Assembly: GCF_000296835.1 (NCBI RefSeq)
Contig: NZ_CAKE01000002.1
Location: 248,001-312,000, forward strand
Reading direction: 5' to 3'
From: Lactobacillus hominis DSM 23910 = CRBIP 24.179
GTDB lineage: Bacteria; Bacillota; Bacilli; Lactobacillales; Lactobacillaceae
Length of the DNA: 64,000 nucleotides
The translations under genes and the position numbers were made by a program. Positions within the stretch are counted from its first letter, which is position 1; each line of letters begins with the position of its first letter. Below the pieces are notes generated by a model. The model was not told the DNA's origin, did not search any database, and was given only the letters and a program-made list of their open reading frames with translations. Below are positions 31,782 to 40,100 of this stretch, one piece after another.

Positions 31782-33440
31782 TTAACTTAATTCTTTAATG
31801 ATGTTTTCTAAGGTTTCCTTAGCTTCATCTTGGATCTTTTGAGTTGGGTGTTCTTCATCATATTTGTTGAGCCAGTTCAAACGATCTTGCATTCTCTTAG
31901 ACAAGGTCTTTTGGTATTCAGGATCTTCTAAGTGAACTTCGTAGCCTTCAATTGGCAAGTAGCTTACGCCCTTGAAGTTGCCAAATGGCTTCCAGTCGCT
32001 GTCCTTGATCTTGTCAGTAGCTAAGTCTTCAACAATCTTCTTAGTTACTTCCTTAGGAATATCCTTGCCCATAAATGCGTCAGTATTCAAGATGTAGCAG
32101 CTTGCACCACGCTTAGTGAACAATTCCTTGAAGTCTCTGTAATCACCAGAAACAGGATATGCTCTGAATGGGTCTGCGAATGGTTCAATAACCAAAGTAT
32201 TCATATCAAATCCCTTTGGTAAGTTTTCAGCACTAGTTCTCTTAGTTGCCAAAGTACATCCCATAGTAGTTGCCAAAACTGGATCATCAACTTTAAGTAG
32301 TGGAGGCAATGAACCATCTTTCATAATCCAGAACAAAGCAGTAATTGGGGCTTTTTCAAAGTCAACACGGTGAGGACTAGTGTAGCGAGTCTTGATAACA
32401 CGACCGTTGTTGTTACGTAAGTCTTCAGTAACAATTACCTTCTTGCCATCTTCGTCTTCAGTAACGGCACAGTTCATGATTGTAGTGTAGTACTTAGTTT
32501 CGTGGTGGCCTGCTGGGTAGTCGTGAGTCTTATCAAAGTATGAAGGCTCCAATGCTACAGAAGAACCATCTTCACGTGAAATAATAAATGCATCATCGTG
32601 CAAAACAGTAATATCGTATTTACCATCGTACATTTCGTGAGTCAAAGTTGATTTACCTGAACCTGACAAGCCGTAGAATGCAAATACCTTATCGTCTTTG
32701 TCTTTAAAGTGGAATGACTTTTCACCACCGTGACATGCAGTGTAGCCATGTCTGTGAGCCATTGCCCAAGCCAAAGTCAAAGTACCCTTCTTCAATTCAC
32801 CAAAGTAACGTAAACCAAAGACAGCAGCACAGTTGTGAGGTGCATCAAAGACGCCGAAGCCCTTTGGATAATCATCATCAGTAACATTTGGATCGAAGTA
32901 GAAGTAAATGTCTCCTTCATCATAGAACTTAGATTTTTTGTACATTTCTTCAGCTTCTTCATCATAGAAGTGGAAGTTCAAAATGTAAGAAAGCAAGTTA
33001 AATGCTTGATCTTCTGGCATCATAATGTGAGCTTTAACAGTATAAGTTGGATCAAGTCCTACTAAAACAGTTGCCTTCAAGAATTTTTCATTGTGACCTT
33101 TATAAATATCTTCACGCAAATTGCCAGCCAATGCTTCTGGGTCTTCTTTTGGATCGTCTACAAAGTGACGCGCACTAGCAGTTCTGCCCAAAATCTTACC
33201 ATGGTTATAAACTAATTGCTTAGCACCTTGTGGCAAGCCCAAATCCTTAGTATGTAAAATTGGCAAGTCAGTTTCAATTACACCAGGTTGCTTCTTAGCT
33301 AAATTATAAGCTTCAGCAACACTTGTGACTTCATGAACATTGTTGCCATAAAATGCTGATTCAATTGTAGAACGAACACGACTAAATTTTGGATTATCTT
33401 TTCTTAATTCTGAACTAGAATAGCGTTCTTGTGTACTCAT
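31782..33440 (-). CDS. pckA: ATP-dependent phosphoenolpyruvate carboxykinase
   Basis: 552 residues. The C-terminal half has the PEPCK nucleotide site FYGLSGSGKSTLTHEMYDG (kinase-1a P-loop) and the metal-binding LHDDAFII. The substrate region includes HRHGYTACHGGEKSFHFKDKDDK. It interconverts oxaloacetate and PEP with ATP. In a lactic acid bacterium without a full citrate cycle, it may either make PEP for gluconeogenesis or fix CO2. The SD is GAAGGAGG. The promoter region has an extended -10 (33496-33504), a palindrome over the -35 (33511-33530) and a good cre site in the leader (33467-33481). CcpA repression on glucose is therefore expected. Confidence 0.96.
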   Translation of the reverse strand: MSTQERYSSSELRKDNPKFSRVRSTIESAFYGNNVHEVTSVAEAYNLAKKQPGVIETDLPILHTKDLGLPQGAKQLVYNHGKILGRTASARHFVDDPKEDPEALAGNLREDIYKGHNEKFLKATVLVGLDPTYTVKAHIMMPEDQAFNLLSYILNFHFYDEEAEEMYKKSKFYDEGDIYFYFDPNVTDDDYPKGFGVFDAPHNCAAVFGLRYFGELKKGTLTLAWAMAHRHGYTACHGGEKSFHFKDKDDKVFAFYGLSGSGKSTLTHEMYDGKYDITVLHDDAFIISREDGSSVALEPSYFDKTHDYPAGHHETKYYTTIMNCAVTEDEDGKKVIVTEDLRNNNGRVIKTRYTSPHRVDFEKAPITALFWIMKDGSLPPLLKVDDPVLATTMGCTLATKRTSAENLPKGFDMNTLVIEPFADPFRAYPVSGDYRDFKELFTKRGASCYILNTDAFMGKDIPKEVTKKIVEDLATDKIKDSDWKPFGNFKGVSYLPIEGYEVHLEDPEYQKTLSKRMQDRLNWLNKYDEEHPTQKIQDEAKETLENIIKELS

Positions 33441-33466
33441 TTAAAATTTTCCTCCTTCGAAAGCTA

Positions 33467-33481
33467 AGTAAGCGGTTTCAA
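33467..33481 (-). promoter_or_regulatory. cre site (CcpA) in the pckA leader
   Basis: Minus-strand TTGAAACCGCTTACT matches WTGNAANCGNWNNCW at every position. It lies downstream of the -10, a repressing position. Confidence 0.8.
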
Positions 33482-33495
33482 CAATTGACACCTTT

Positions 33496-33504
33496 ATATT
33501 AACA
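33496..33504 (-). promoter_or_regulatory. extended -10 promoter of pckA
   Basis: Minus-strand TGT-TAATAT, 56 bases before the start codon. There is no clear -35; a palindrome occupies that place. Confidence 0.5.
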
Positions 33505-33510
33505 TAACTA

Positions 33511-33530
33511 TTTGTGCATAGCTACACAAA
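33511..33530. promoter_or_regulatory. palindrome at the pckA -35 region, candidate operator
   Basis: TTTGTG-N8-CACAAA directly upstream of the -10. It may bind an activator or repressor, possibly one of the CRP/FNR size class. The regulator is unknown. Confidence 0.45.
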
Positions 33531-33621
33531 TTTGGTGTTAACCGCCTAAGAAATTATTGGTCTATCGTAAGGATTGCTATACAAGTAATGTCTAGGTATT
33601 TTGGTATGAAATCTAAAGTTT

Positions 33622-34692
33622 TTAATAACCTAAATAATATACAGAGTTCGGATCTTGCACTTGGTTAAGATAATCTGCAAAGTATGGCAAAGTGAAATTT
33701 ACTATTCCATGTCCAACCGGCTTTACTAAATCTCTTTCAATTGCCCGTCGACGATATTGAGCCACATAAACTCGACTCTTGCCCCACTTTTGAACAATCT
33801 CTTCTAACTTTCCACCGTCTTTAACAAACAAAAGATACTTACGATCATTTTCGGATAGATCATCAAAAATCTTTTGGTATGCATTGTCAAAAAGTTGGAG
33901 TTTATATTGGAGCGTGATATTCTCCAAGTCTGCAAATGTTGGAACTTTTCCATTTACTTCATTAAACAATAAAAAGCCCAGCAATTGAAAACCATACGCA
34001 TAGCCACCCACCATTTGCGCCATTTTATTGGCAAGCTCAAGTGAACATTTAAAAATCTTTTGATAACTAGCAATTACATCTGCAGGTTTCAAAGGTAAAG
34101 TGTGAATTTTTTCTGATCTGAGCAAAAATGTAAGATTTTTTTCAGTTTGTAAATTCAAGACGAGGTCTGGCAATCCCGTCATTAAAACAAATAGAGGTAA
34201 TTTTTCACCTTTTAGTTCGTTAGAAACTTGCGCAAACTTTCTTACAGCTTCAGAATTGCTGATCTCATCTATCGTCACTACTACATATTTATTTTGCTTT
34301 TTCAAATGTATCAGCATTTCTTTCAAAGCCTCATCATATTCAAGACTATCACTAGAAAGATCAATATTAAGACCTTTGACAGAAATGGAACTTACGCTTT
34401 TAACTACTTTTTTTAAATTAGATGTGGTTGCATGAAGTAATTTCTTAGTAAAACTTTCAACTAGGTTATCATTATTTAACAAATTAATTCGAATACAACT
34501 TTTATCTTTATCCAGTGTCTGTCCTACTGCATTTAAAAAGACTGTTTTTCCAGATCCACGCACCCCAGTAATAAAAAAGGAGCGTGCGAAGCTGCTATTT
34601 TTAATAGTTTTGATTAAATCATTAATTCTAGAGTCCGTATCTAAGAAAATCTGGGGCACATCCCCAAAAGTTGGATTAAAAGGATTGTTCAT
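33622..34692 (-). CDS. AAA/STAND-like ATPase with C-terminal winged helix
   Basis: 356 residues. Residues about 35-55 hold Walker A in FFITGVRGSGKTVFLNAVG. Walker B is VVVTIDEIS (about 145), and LPLFVLMTGLPDLV is sensor-1-like. The lid region (about 210-290) is followed by a winged-helix part (LSENDRKYLLFVKDGGKLEEIVQKWGKSRVYVAQYRRRAIERDLVKPVGHGIVNFTLPYFADYL). This is the layout of ORC/Cdc6-like and archaeal-type ATPases found in mobile elements and some defence systems. It is a single gene. Three 20-bp repeats lie directly before its start codon. Function is unknown. The wHTH suggests DNA binding, possibly to the repeats. Confidence 0.75.
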   Translation of the reverse strand: MNNPFNPTFGDVPQIFLDTDSRINDLIKTIKNSSFARSFFITGVRGSGKTVFLNAVGQTLDKDKSCIRINLLNNDNLVESFTKKLLHATTSNLKKVVKSVSSISVKGLNIDLSSDSLEYDEALKEMLIHLKKQNKYVVVTIDEISNSEAVRKFAQVSNELKGEKLPLFVLMTGLPDLVLNLQTEKNLTFLLRSEKIHTLPLKPADVIASYQKIFKCSLELANKMAQMVGGYAYGFQLLGFLLFNEVNGKVPTFADLENITLQYKLQLFDNAYQKIFDDLSENDRKYLLFVKDGGKLEEIVQKWGKSRVYVAQYRRRAIERDLVKPVGHGIVNFTLPYFADYLNQVQDPNSVYYLGY

Positions 34693-34770
34693 TTTTAAAC
34701 TCCTTTAAACTTTATATCTATTTTTAAACTCTTTTAAACTTCATACTACATTTTAAACCCTTTTAAACTT
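34693..34770. repeat. three 20-bp direct repeats with exact 29-bp period before the AAA/wHTH gene
   Basis: TTTTAAAC-NNY-TTTAAACTT occurs at 34693-34712, 34722-34741 and 34751-34770. The copies differ only in the middle three bases. The first copy touches the start codon (34692) and contains the SD on the minus strand. Each unit itself has two TTTAAAC half sites 11 bp apart. Confidence 0.92.
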
Positions 34771-34774
34771 TGCC

Positions 34775-34810
34775 GCAAAAAAAGAGCTCCAACATTTTGA
34801 GGAGCTCTCT
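34775..34810 (-). terminator. terminator of the RloAB operon
   Basis: GAGCTCC / GGAGCTC stem (34784-34790 with 34801-34807), T run on the minus strand. Confidence 0.85.
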
Positions 34811-35420
34811 AAAACTGATCCGTATGAAATATCTCTCCTAGATAACAATTGATATTAGTAAACGGATCATCTGTTAATAAATTGTTTTTTCTTAGGTAAA
34901 GGGCATCTGCATTTTCTTTTGCTGTTTTTATTCGATCATATAAAAACTTTCTCATGTGTAAAACATCTGCTCCTTTAAAATCTTTATAATTTTGGGCAAA
35001 ATACTGCGGACCCGATAACTTTTGAAATAAGGCTGGGCGCGAATAACTTTTAAATACTGGCTCAAAATGCATTAAGATCCATATCTCAAAACAAATTGAA
35101 GAAAACAGTATCTCAATATTATTTTTTTGAGCTAACTTTCGACATTCTGAAATTTCTTGCAAACCATGATCATCTCTGTCAAAAACAACATATATTTTAC
35201 CGGGATCTTTTCCTTTAGTATGGGCGATGGCTTCATGAATTAGCATTTTACCAGATCGCCCCATCGCCTTTATTTCAATTTTAGGACGAGCAATAGATAT
35301 TTCAGTACGATGATATTTTTGCTTTAGCATTCTAAAATAATTTTCTTCAGTTTCGCCTTCGCAAAAAATATAAATGCTTTGTTGCAGAGAAAGCTCTTTA
35401 GGTTTACGCTTTTTTCTCAT
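34809..35420 (-). CDS. RloB-like TOPRIM protein
   Basis: 203 residues. It has the complete RloB signature: SIYIFCEGETEENYF (TOPRIM Glu), KIYVVFDRDDHGL (DxD) and SSICFEIWILMHFEP. The N-terminus is basic (RKKRKPKE). RloB and its ATPase RloA were first noted inside restriction loci and are linked to phage defence. TOPRIM proteins of this kind are expected to cut nucleic acid. The start overlaps the end of the ATPase gene by 17 bases, so the two are translationally coupled. No restriction-modification genes are nearby, so this is a free-standing pair. The motifs are intact. Confidence 0.85.
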   Translation of the reverse strand: MRKKRKPKELSLQQSIYIFCEGETEENYFRMLKQKYHRTEISIARPKIEIKAMGRSGKMLIHEAIAHTKGKDPGKIYVVFDRDDHGLQEISECRKLAQKNNIEILFSSICFEIWILMHFEPVFKSYSRPALFQKLSGPQYFAQNYKDFKGADVLHMRKFLYDRIKTAKENADALYLRKNNLLTDDPFTNINCYLGEIFHTDQF

Positions 35421-36699
35421 TATTAGATTTCTTCACCTCTTCATGTATCGACTTTAAGGTCTCTTTCAACCCATCTAAATCAATAATTGGCATCGCACCA
35501 AATTGTCCCTTAAGATACCGATGTAAGAATGATACATTTAATCTTCCCAAATTTCTTGAATCGGAAAAATCAAAAATTGATTTTAACGTACTTACACCCT
35601 TAAAGTCTTTTTCAATTAAATAGATCTGGTCTGTTCTAATTTCATTATCCAGCAATTCTAAATCATGGGTTGCTAATAGAAATTGATTACTGTTTTCCTT
35701 TGTATTAAATAATTTAACTAAACTGTCAGCCAACTCATGATGGAGCGACTCATCAAATTCGTCGATAACTATTGTTTTATGGTTGCCATTAACTTGAGAG
35801 AAAATCATCGCCAAGACAATATAAAAGATCCTTTGTGTCCCCTGCGATTCAGAACTTAACGGTAATTCTTCAGTTCTTAAAACATTTCCTTGATCATCAT
35901 AAACTTTATGAGATGTATAAATTTCCAACCTATCAGTCGGTAAGGGCGCATCTAATTGTGTCGAAATTTTTCTCAATATTGGATCATCAATCGCAACACG
36001 TCTCAAATTTAAATCTACAATATTAAAATCCGCAAAACTTAAGAAATCAATCATTTCCTGCTTTAATTTTTCATTTGATAATAATTCCAACATTTTTTCT
36101 GGAATCATTACGTTTGAGCCTAAAAAGACCAAATCTTCACTAAACCAAGTAAAAACTCCCGAGGCATGTAGATCATTATTTTGTTGAGCTAAGTAGAGAA
36201 AGAGAGCATTTTTTCTCAAATTATCTGTTAAGCCTTTTAGCTTATCCGGTAAGACTAAGAAATCCTGTCCCTTTCTTTCAAAATACGTCTTCTCACTATT
36301 AGATAGAATTAGTACTAATTTTTCACTTTCAATGTGATCAGCATCATACGAAAATGAATATTCATATATTTGCTTTTGATATTTTAAAGTTACTGCAAAA
36401 TAAGTTAAATCTTTAGCACTATTGGGATTGAATAAAAATGGATTGTATACCAATTTATCTGTAATCGATTTGGTACCACCAATTCGAATTAAATGAGCCA
36501 TAGTTAAAATTCCTTGGAGAAGCTCAGATTTCCCTGCACCATTGGGCCCAAATAACAGTAAATTTTTTAATACAGAAACATCTTTTCCTGGGAAAGTATT
36601 CGTTTCCTTGTACTTATATAACCGTGCACCAGTTTGAAAAGACAATTCAGTTTCATTTTTAAATGAAGCAAAATTCTTAGTAATAAAATCGATTAGCAT
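35404..36699 (-). CDS. RloA-like AAA15 ATPase
   Basis: The start is ATG at 36699, because the in-frame ATG at 36714 overlaps the SD (GGAGG). This gives 431 residues. The N-terminal IDFITKNFASFKNETELSFQTGA is the SMC-like strand pair, then Walker A NLLLFGPNGAGKSELLQGI (about 50). Further on are the SSESQGTQRIFYIVLAMI signature, Walker B KTIVIDEFDESLHHELAD and the His switch QFLLATHDLELL. This matches AAA15/RloA proteins, which pair with RloB. A perfect 10-bp inverted repeat at 36744-36769 sits upstream of the extended -10, so the pair may be regulated. A role in defence is inferred from family knowledge. Confidence 0.87.
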   Translation of the reverse strand: MLIDFITKNFASFKNETELSFQTGARLYKYKETNTFPGKDVSVLKNLLLFGPNGAGKSELLQGILTMAHLIRIGGTKSITDKLVYNPFLFNPNSAKDLTYFAVTLKYQKQIYEYSFSYDADHIESEKLVLILSNSEKTYFERKGQDFLVLPDKLKGLTDNLRKNALFLYLAQQNNDLHASGVFTWFSEDLVFLGSNVMIPEKMLELLSNEKLKQEMIDFLSFADFNIVDLNLRRVAIDDPILRKISTQLDAPLPTDRLEIYTSHKVYDDQGNVLRTEELPLSSESQGTQRIFYIVLAMIFSQVNGNHKTIVIDEFDESLHHELADSLVKLFNTKENSNQFLLATHDLELLDNEIRTDQIYLIEKDFKGVSTLKSIFDFSDSRNLGRLNVSFLHRYLKGQFGAMPIIDLDGLKETLKSIHEEVKKSNNEKKA

Positions 36700-36723
36700 A
36701 TATTTTACCTCCATTATTGATTG

Positions 36724-36732
36724 ATTTTAGCA
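36724..36732 (-). promoter_or_regulatory. extended -10 promoter of the RloAB pair
   Basis: Minus-strand TGC-TAAAAT, 25 bases before the start codon. Confidence 0.5.
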
Positions 36733-36743
36733 CATAACAGGTC

Positions 36744-36769
36744 AAAGATCACATTTTTTTGTGATCTTT
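36744..36769. promoter_or_regulatory. inverted repeat upstream of RloAB, candidate operator
   Basis: AAAGATCACA-N6-TGTGATCTTT, perfect 10-bp arms. The loop is all T, so it could also act as an additional terminator hairpin for the gene before it, but no proper T run follows on the minus strand. Confidence 0.5.
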
Positions 36770-36779
36770 ATAAGATAGC

Positions 36780-36809
36780 AAAAAAGAAGCCCCCATCACT
36801 GGGAGCTCC
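36780..36809 (-). terminator. terminator of the small LPQTG gene
   Basis: Minus-strand AGCTCCC-N6-GGGGGCT stem with a T run, 24 bases after the stop codon. Confidence 0.75.
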
Positions 36810-36832
36810 CTAAGAACTAATTATCATTACTT

Positions 36833-37774
36833 TTAATTGTCCTTCTTTTTCTTAGAAGCCCATGCGCCACTAATCAAGGCACCTAATACGCTACCTAAAC
36901 CTAAAATCAAGAATAAAGTATTGTTTTCTCTATTCCCAGTTTGTGGTAAAGCTTGTTTCTTGTGATATACAGGTATTGGATGTTTTACTTGCTTAGTCAC
37001 AGAACTATTCTTTTGAATATTATTTTGACTAATGGTGTTGTCCTTATGTTCAGTATTGTTATCTGCAATATCTTTATCATGTTGATCATTTGAAATAGTT
37101 GGTTTTTCAGGATCTGGACTGGAGGTAGAGGTATTCAGAGTCAACTTAATCGTATTATTTGCGTCTTTGCCTACATTACCCACTTGGTTGTTATCCATAG
37201 ATAACATAGCTGTCCCATCTTTTGATTTAACAGATTCGGTATTATTTTCACCAGCGCTAAGAACTGCTTTTGATGAAGCTTTTTCAGCTAAACTTAAATT
37301 AGCTTCTATAACTTTTTCTTTATCAGAAGCTTTATGATCAGTTGCAAAATTCTGAGTATCAATCTTTGATTGAACTGCTTTTGGTTCTTCTTTTGCCCCA
37401 GTAACTACATCATAAGACGCTGTTTTTTCAGTAGTAGCAGTACTATCAGTATTTTTAGCTTCTACCTTATTTTCGTCGGAAGAAGTTTGCGTATTATTAA
37501 CGTCTGCTTTAGGTAAAGTAACTTCTTTTTGGTGAATATTCTGACTAGTCAGTTCTTCATCACTAGTTGAATTTTTATCATGGGCAGCTGCTACAGTGTC
37601 CGTTGAAAAACTAGTATCAGCTGCTTGAACAGTATTATTATCAAAAAATAAAAATGCACCGATAGCTGCTGAAACTAATAACCCTGAATTAAGCTTACGA
37701 AAAGAATAGTGATGTTGTAACTCACTTTGGCTTTTTTCTCTTCCCAACTTATTATTACGTGATAGCTTTTTCAT
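36833..37774 (-). CDS. small sortase-anchored LPQTG protein without recognisable adhesive domain
   Basis: The ATG at 37774 with AGAGG upstream gives 313 residues. A TTG at 37798 is in frame but has no SD. A long basic YSIRK-type signal (HHYSFRKLNSGLLVSAAIGAFLFF, cut after VQAA near 52) precedes about 220 residues rich in Ser, Thr, Asn, Lys, Glu and Asp. There are no repeats and no folded domain that I can recognise. A cationic stretch (VTKQVKHPIPVYHKKQ) leads to ALPQTG, a hydrophobic helix and KKKK. Sortase A would link it to peptidoglycan. It may be the remnant of a larger adhesin, since it has a stalk and both sorting signals but no head. Confidence 0.8.
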   Translation of the reverse strand: MKKLSRNNKLGREKSQSELQHHYSFRKLNSGLLVSAAIGAFLFFDNNTVQAADTSFSTDTVAAAHDKNSTSDEELTSQNIHQKEVTLPKADVNNTQTSSDENKVEAKNTDSTATTEKTASYDVVTGAKEEPKAVQSKIDTQNFATDHKASDKEKVIEANLSLAEKASSKAVLSAGENNTESVKSKDGTAMLSMDNNQVGNVGKDANNTIKLTLNTSTSSPDPEKPTISNDQHDKDIADNNTEHKDNTISQNNIQKNSSVTKQVKHPIPVYHKKQALPQTGNRENNTLFLILGLGSVLGALISGAWASKKKKDN

Positions 37775-37965
37775 TTGCTTGCCTCTTTGCTCATTCAAGC
37801 CTTTATTATTAACGCCAAATTATCGTTATTTAATTTAGCATATTGAATTGTAGCCGTCTTGAAAGCGATAACTAATTCAATCTTATTGTTCAATAATACC
37901 ATCTTAATTCATCACTTGATACCTCCTGTTATTAAATTAGCCATAAATTATTTAGTTTTCTATAC

Positions 37966-38010
37966 AAAAAAAGACATTGAACCACTCATAAATAGTTCAA
38001 TGTCTTTTAA
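37966..38010 (-). terminator. pepO terminator
   Basis: AAAAGACATTGAAC / GTTCAATGTCTTTT stem and T run on the minus strand. Confidence 0.9.
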
Positions 38011-38023
38011 ATTTCTATGCCTA

Positions 38024-39973
38024 TTACCAGATAACTACACGTTTTTCTGGATCAAGCCACATACCATCTTCTGGCTTTACATCAAATGCCTTGTAGAATT
38101 CTTCTTGACATTGTGATTGAACATTTGCTCTTTCTGGACCAGGAGCGTGAACGTCAACAGAAACTTGAGTCTTGATACTTTCTGGCAATTGCTTAGTTGC
38201 CCAAACACGTGCAAAGTTTTCAAAGACTTCTTTCATATCGCCGCCTTCGCCCTTATTTGCTTCAACAGCAGCAGTCAGTCCACCTTGGTCAGCAATATTT
38301 TCAGAAACAATCTGCTTACCATTCAAAGTAACTGGACCATATTCAATGCCGTTGAACAAATCAATTTCAGCTTGCGTACGCTTCTTGAATTCAGCAAAGT
38401 CTTGGTCAGTCCACCAATTCTTCAAGTTACCAAATTCGTCGAACTTAGCCCCATTGTTATCGAATGCGTGAGAAATTTCATGAGCAATAACCACACCAAT
38501 ACCACCATAGTTCAAGCTACGTGATTGCTTCAAATCATAAAATGGCTTTTGCAAAATTGCAGCTGGAAAGGTGATGTCGTTTCTTTGTGGGTCGTAGCAA
38601 GCGTTAACCAAGTTACCTGGCATCAGCCATACGCTGCGGTCAACGTCTTTATACAACTTATCCAAGTTGTACTTTAAGGCAACTTTGCCAGCTTGAGATT
38701 CATTAGCATAAAGGCTGCCGCCTTCAGATTCTGGAGTAACTTCGTAAAGATCATAGATTCTTTCGATCTTTTCTGGATAGCCAATCTTCAAAATTAAAGC
38801 GCGAAGCTTAGTAATAGCCTTTTTCTTGGTTTCTTCACTGAGCCAGCTATTAGCGCTAATTCTTTGTTCATAAACATCAATCATCTTGTGAATCATGTCT
38901 TCAACGTCAGCTTTTGCTTCAGCGCCAAAGTAAGTTTGACCGTAGTAAACACCTACTACTTCACTAAAGAGGCCGTTTGCCAAGTGATAGGCTTGCTTAG
39001 TGCCAGATGATAATTCTGGTTGACCTGAAAGTGCCTTGTGGAATGGGAAAGCAGCCTCACGGAAGTCTTGTGACAAGTAACTAGCCACACTGTTGATAAA
39101 TCCAGTAATCATCCAGCCCTTGATTTCTGAGAAATTATCCTCATTAACTAATTCGTCAAAATGATCTAAATAGCGTGGTTCAGTAACGATTACGCGATCA
39201 GGCTTTTTATCAAAGATTTCGCCTAAGAAGTAATCGATCTTGAAGTTCTTGATCTTAGCTTCAAAGTCAGCAAGTGAAACTGGATTGTACATTGCTGGGT
39301 AATCTGCCCATTCTTCAGTTGACTTAACAATCTTAGAAAGCTTTTCATCAAACTTCAAAGCTCCAGCAACATAAGCATTAGCTTGAGCTTCGTCAATGCC
39401 AGCCATGGTTAATAAGTTAATAGTTTGTTTTGACCAAACGTCAAGCAAGTCCTTAGCAGCTGGATTGTCGTAAGTAGTAGTATCAGGCAAAATTAAACCT
39501 GCTCCACCAAAGTGAAGTGCGTGAATCTTGGTATTCTTCATGTCGGCTTCAACATAGAAGCTAAATGGAAGACCAAAGCCGTTTTTGAATAAATCAGCTG
39601 CTTTTAAGTTGAAATCAGCAAAATTCTTCAAATCAGTCAAAACTGACAAGTCTGCCTTAATTGGTTGTGCACCGTCAGCATTTCTCTTTTCAAAGTTATT
39701 GGCGATTCTGTAAAGTGCTACAGCCTTACCGAAGTTAGGAACCTTAGGTAATTCTTTGTCACCGGATGCAAAATCAGCAAAATCTTGCATTAAGTTTTTT
39801 TCAATATTAAGATCAATTCCGTCAAAACTACTAGTGCGTGAACGATCTGATGGAATCTTCGCATTTTCCAACCACTTAGAGTTAACCGCTAAATATAAGT
39901 TATCTTGAACACGAGCATTGGTGTCGGGCTTGGTGATATCGCCAGCTCCACCGCGAACGTTAAAATGAGTCAT
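38024..39973 (-). CDS. pepO: M13-family endopeptidase PepO
   Basis: The ATG at 39973 follows AGGAGG and gives 649 residues. The TTG one codon upstream is not needed. The C-terminal catalytic part has the zinc motif VIAHEISHAFD (HExxH) and VSENIADQGGLTAA (ExxxD, third zinc ligand Glu). There is no signal peptide, as in other lactic acid bacterial PepO enzymes, which are cytoplasmic and cut medium-length peptides imported from casein or host proteins. About 630 residues is the normal family length. It is monocistronic. Confidence 0.96.
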   Translation of the reverse strand: MTHFNVRGGAGDITKPDTNARVQDNLYLAVNSKWLENAKIPSDRSRTSSFDGIDLNIEKNLMQDFADFASGDKELPKVPNFGKAVALYRIANNFEKRNADGAQPIKADLSVLTDLKNFADFNLKAADLFKNGFGLPFSFYVEADMKNTKIHALHFGGAGLILPDTTTYDNPAAKDLLDVWSKQTINLLTMAGIDEAQANAYVAGALKFDEKLSKIVKSTEEWADYPAMYNPVSLADFEAKIKNFKIDYFLGEIFDKKPDRVIVTEPRYLDHFDELVNEDNFSEIKGWMITGFINSVASYLSQDFREAAFPFHKALSGQPELSSGTKQAYHLANGLFSEVVGVYYGQTYFGAEAKADVEDMIHKMIDVYEQRISANSWLSEETKKKAITKLRALILKIGYPEKIERIYDLYEVTPESEGGSLYANESQAGKVALKYNLDKLYKDVDRSVWLMPGNLVNACYDPQRNDITFPAAILQKPFYDLKQSRSLNYGGIGVVIAHEISHAFDNNGAKFDEFGNLKNWWTDQDFAEFKKRTQAEIDLFNGIEYGPVTLNGKQIVSENIADQGGLTAAVEANKGEGGDMKEVFENFARVWATKQLPESIKTQVSVDVHAPGPERANVQSQCQEEFYKAFDVKPEDGMWLDPEKRVVIW

Positions 39974-40100
39974 CAAATAAAAATCCTCCTTTGAATTTAT
40001 AAGTAACTATCTAAATGATATCATTCTTAAAATTGTTAGTCTATTATTAAAATTAAAAAGGAGCTAACTATATTTAGTTGCCTTCAAAAAGTTCCCTATT

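Noticed and set aside
34693-34770. Three regularly spaced repeats as a CRISPR array
   Set aside because: Units are 20 bp with 9-bp spacers, the spacers are too short, there are no cas genes, and the array includes a ribosome binding site. It is an operator-like array.
36744-36769. Inverted repeat before RloAB as a terminator
   Set aside because: The stem is followed by mixed sequence rather than a T run on the minus strand, and a better terminator for the upstream gene lies at 36780-36809. Kept as a candidate operator.
38117-38524. Plus-strand ORFs opposite pepO
   Set aside because: Shadow frames of a conserved peptidase gene without SD.
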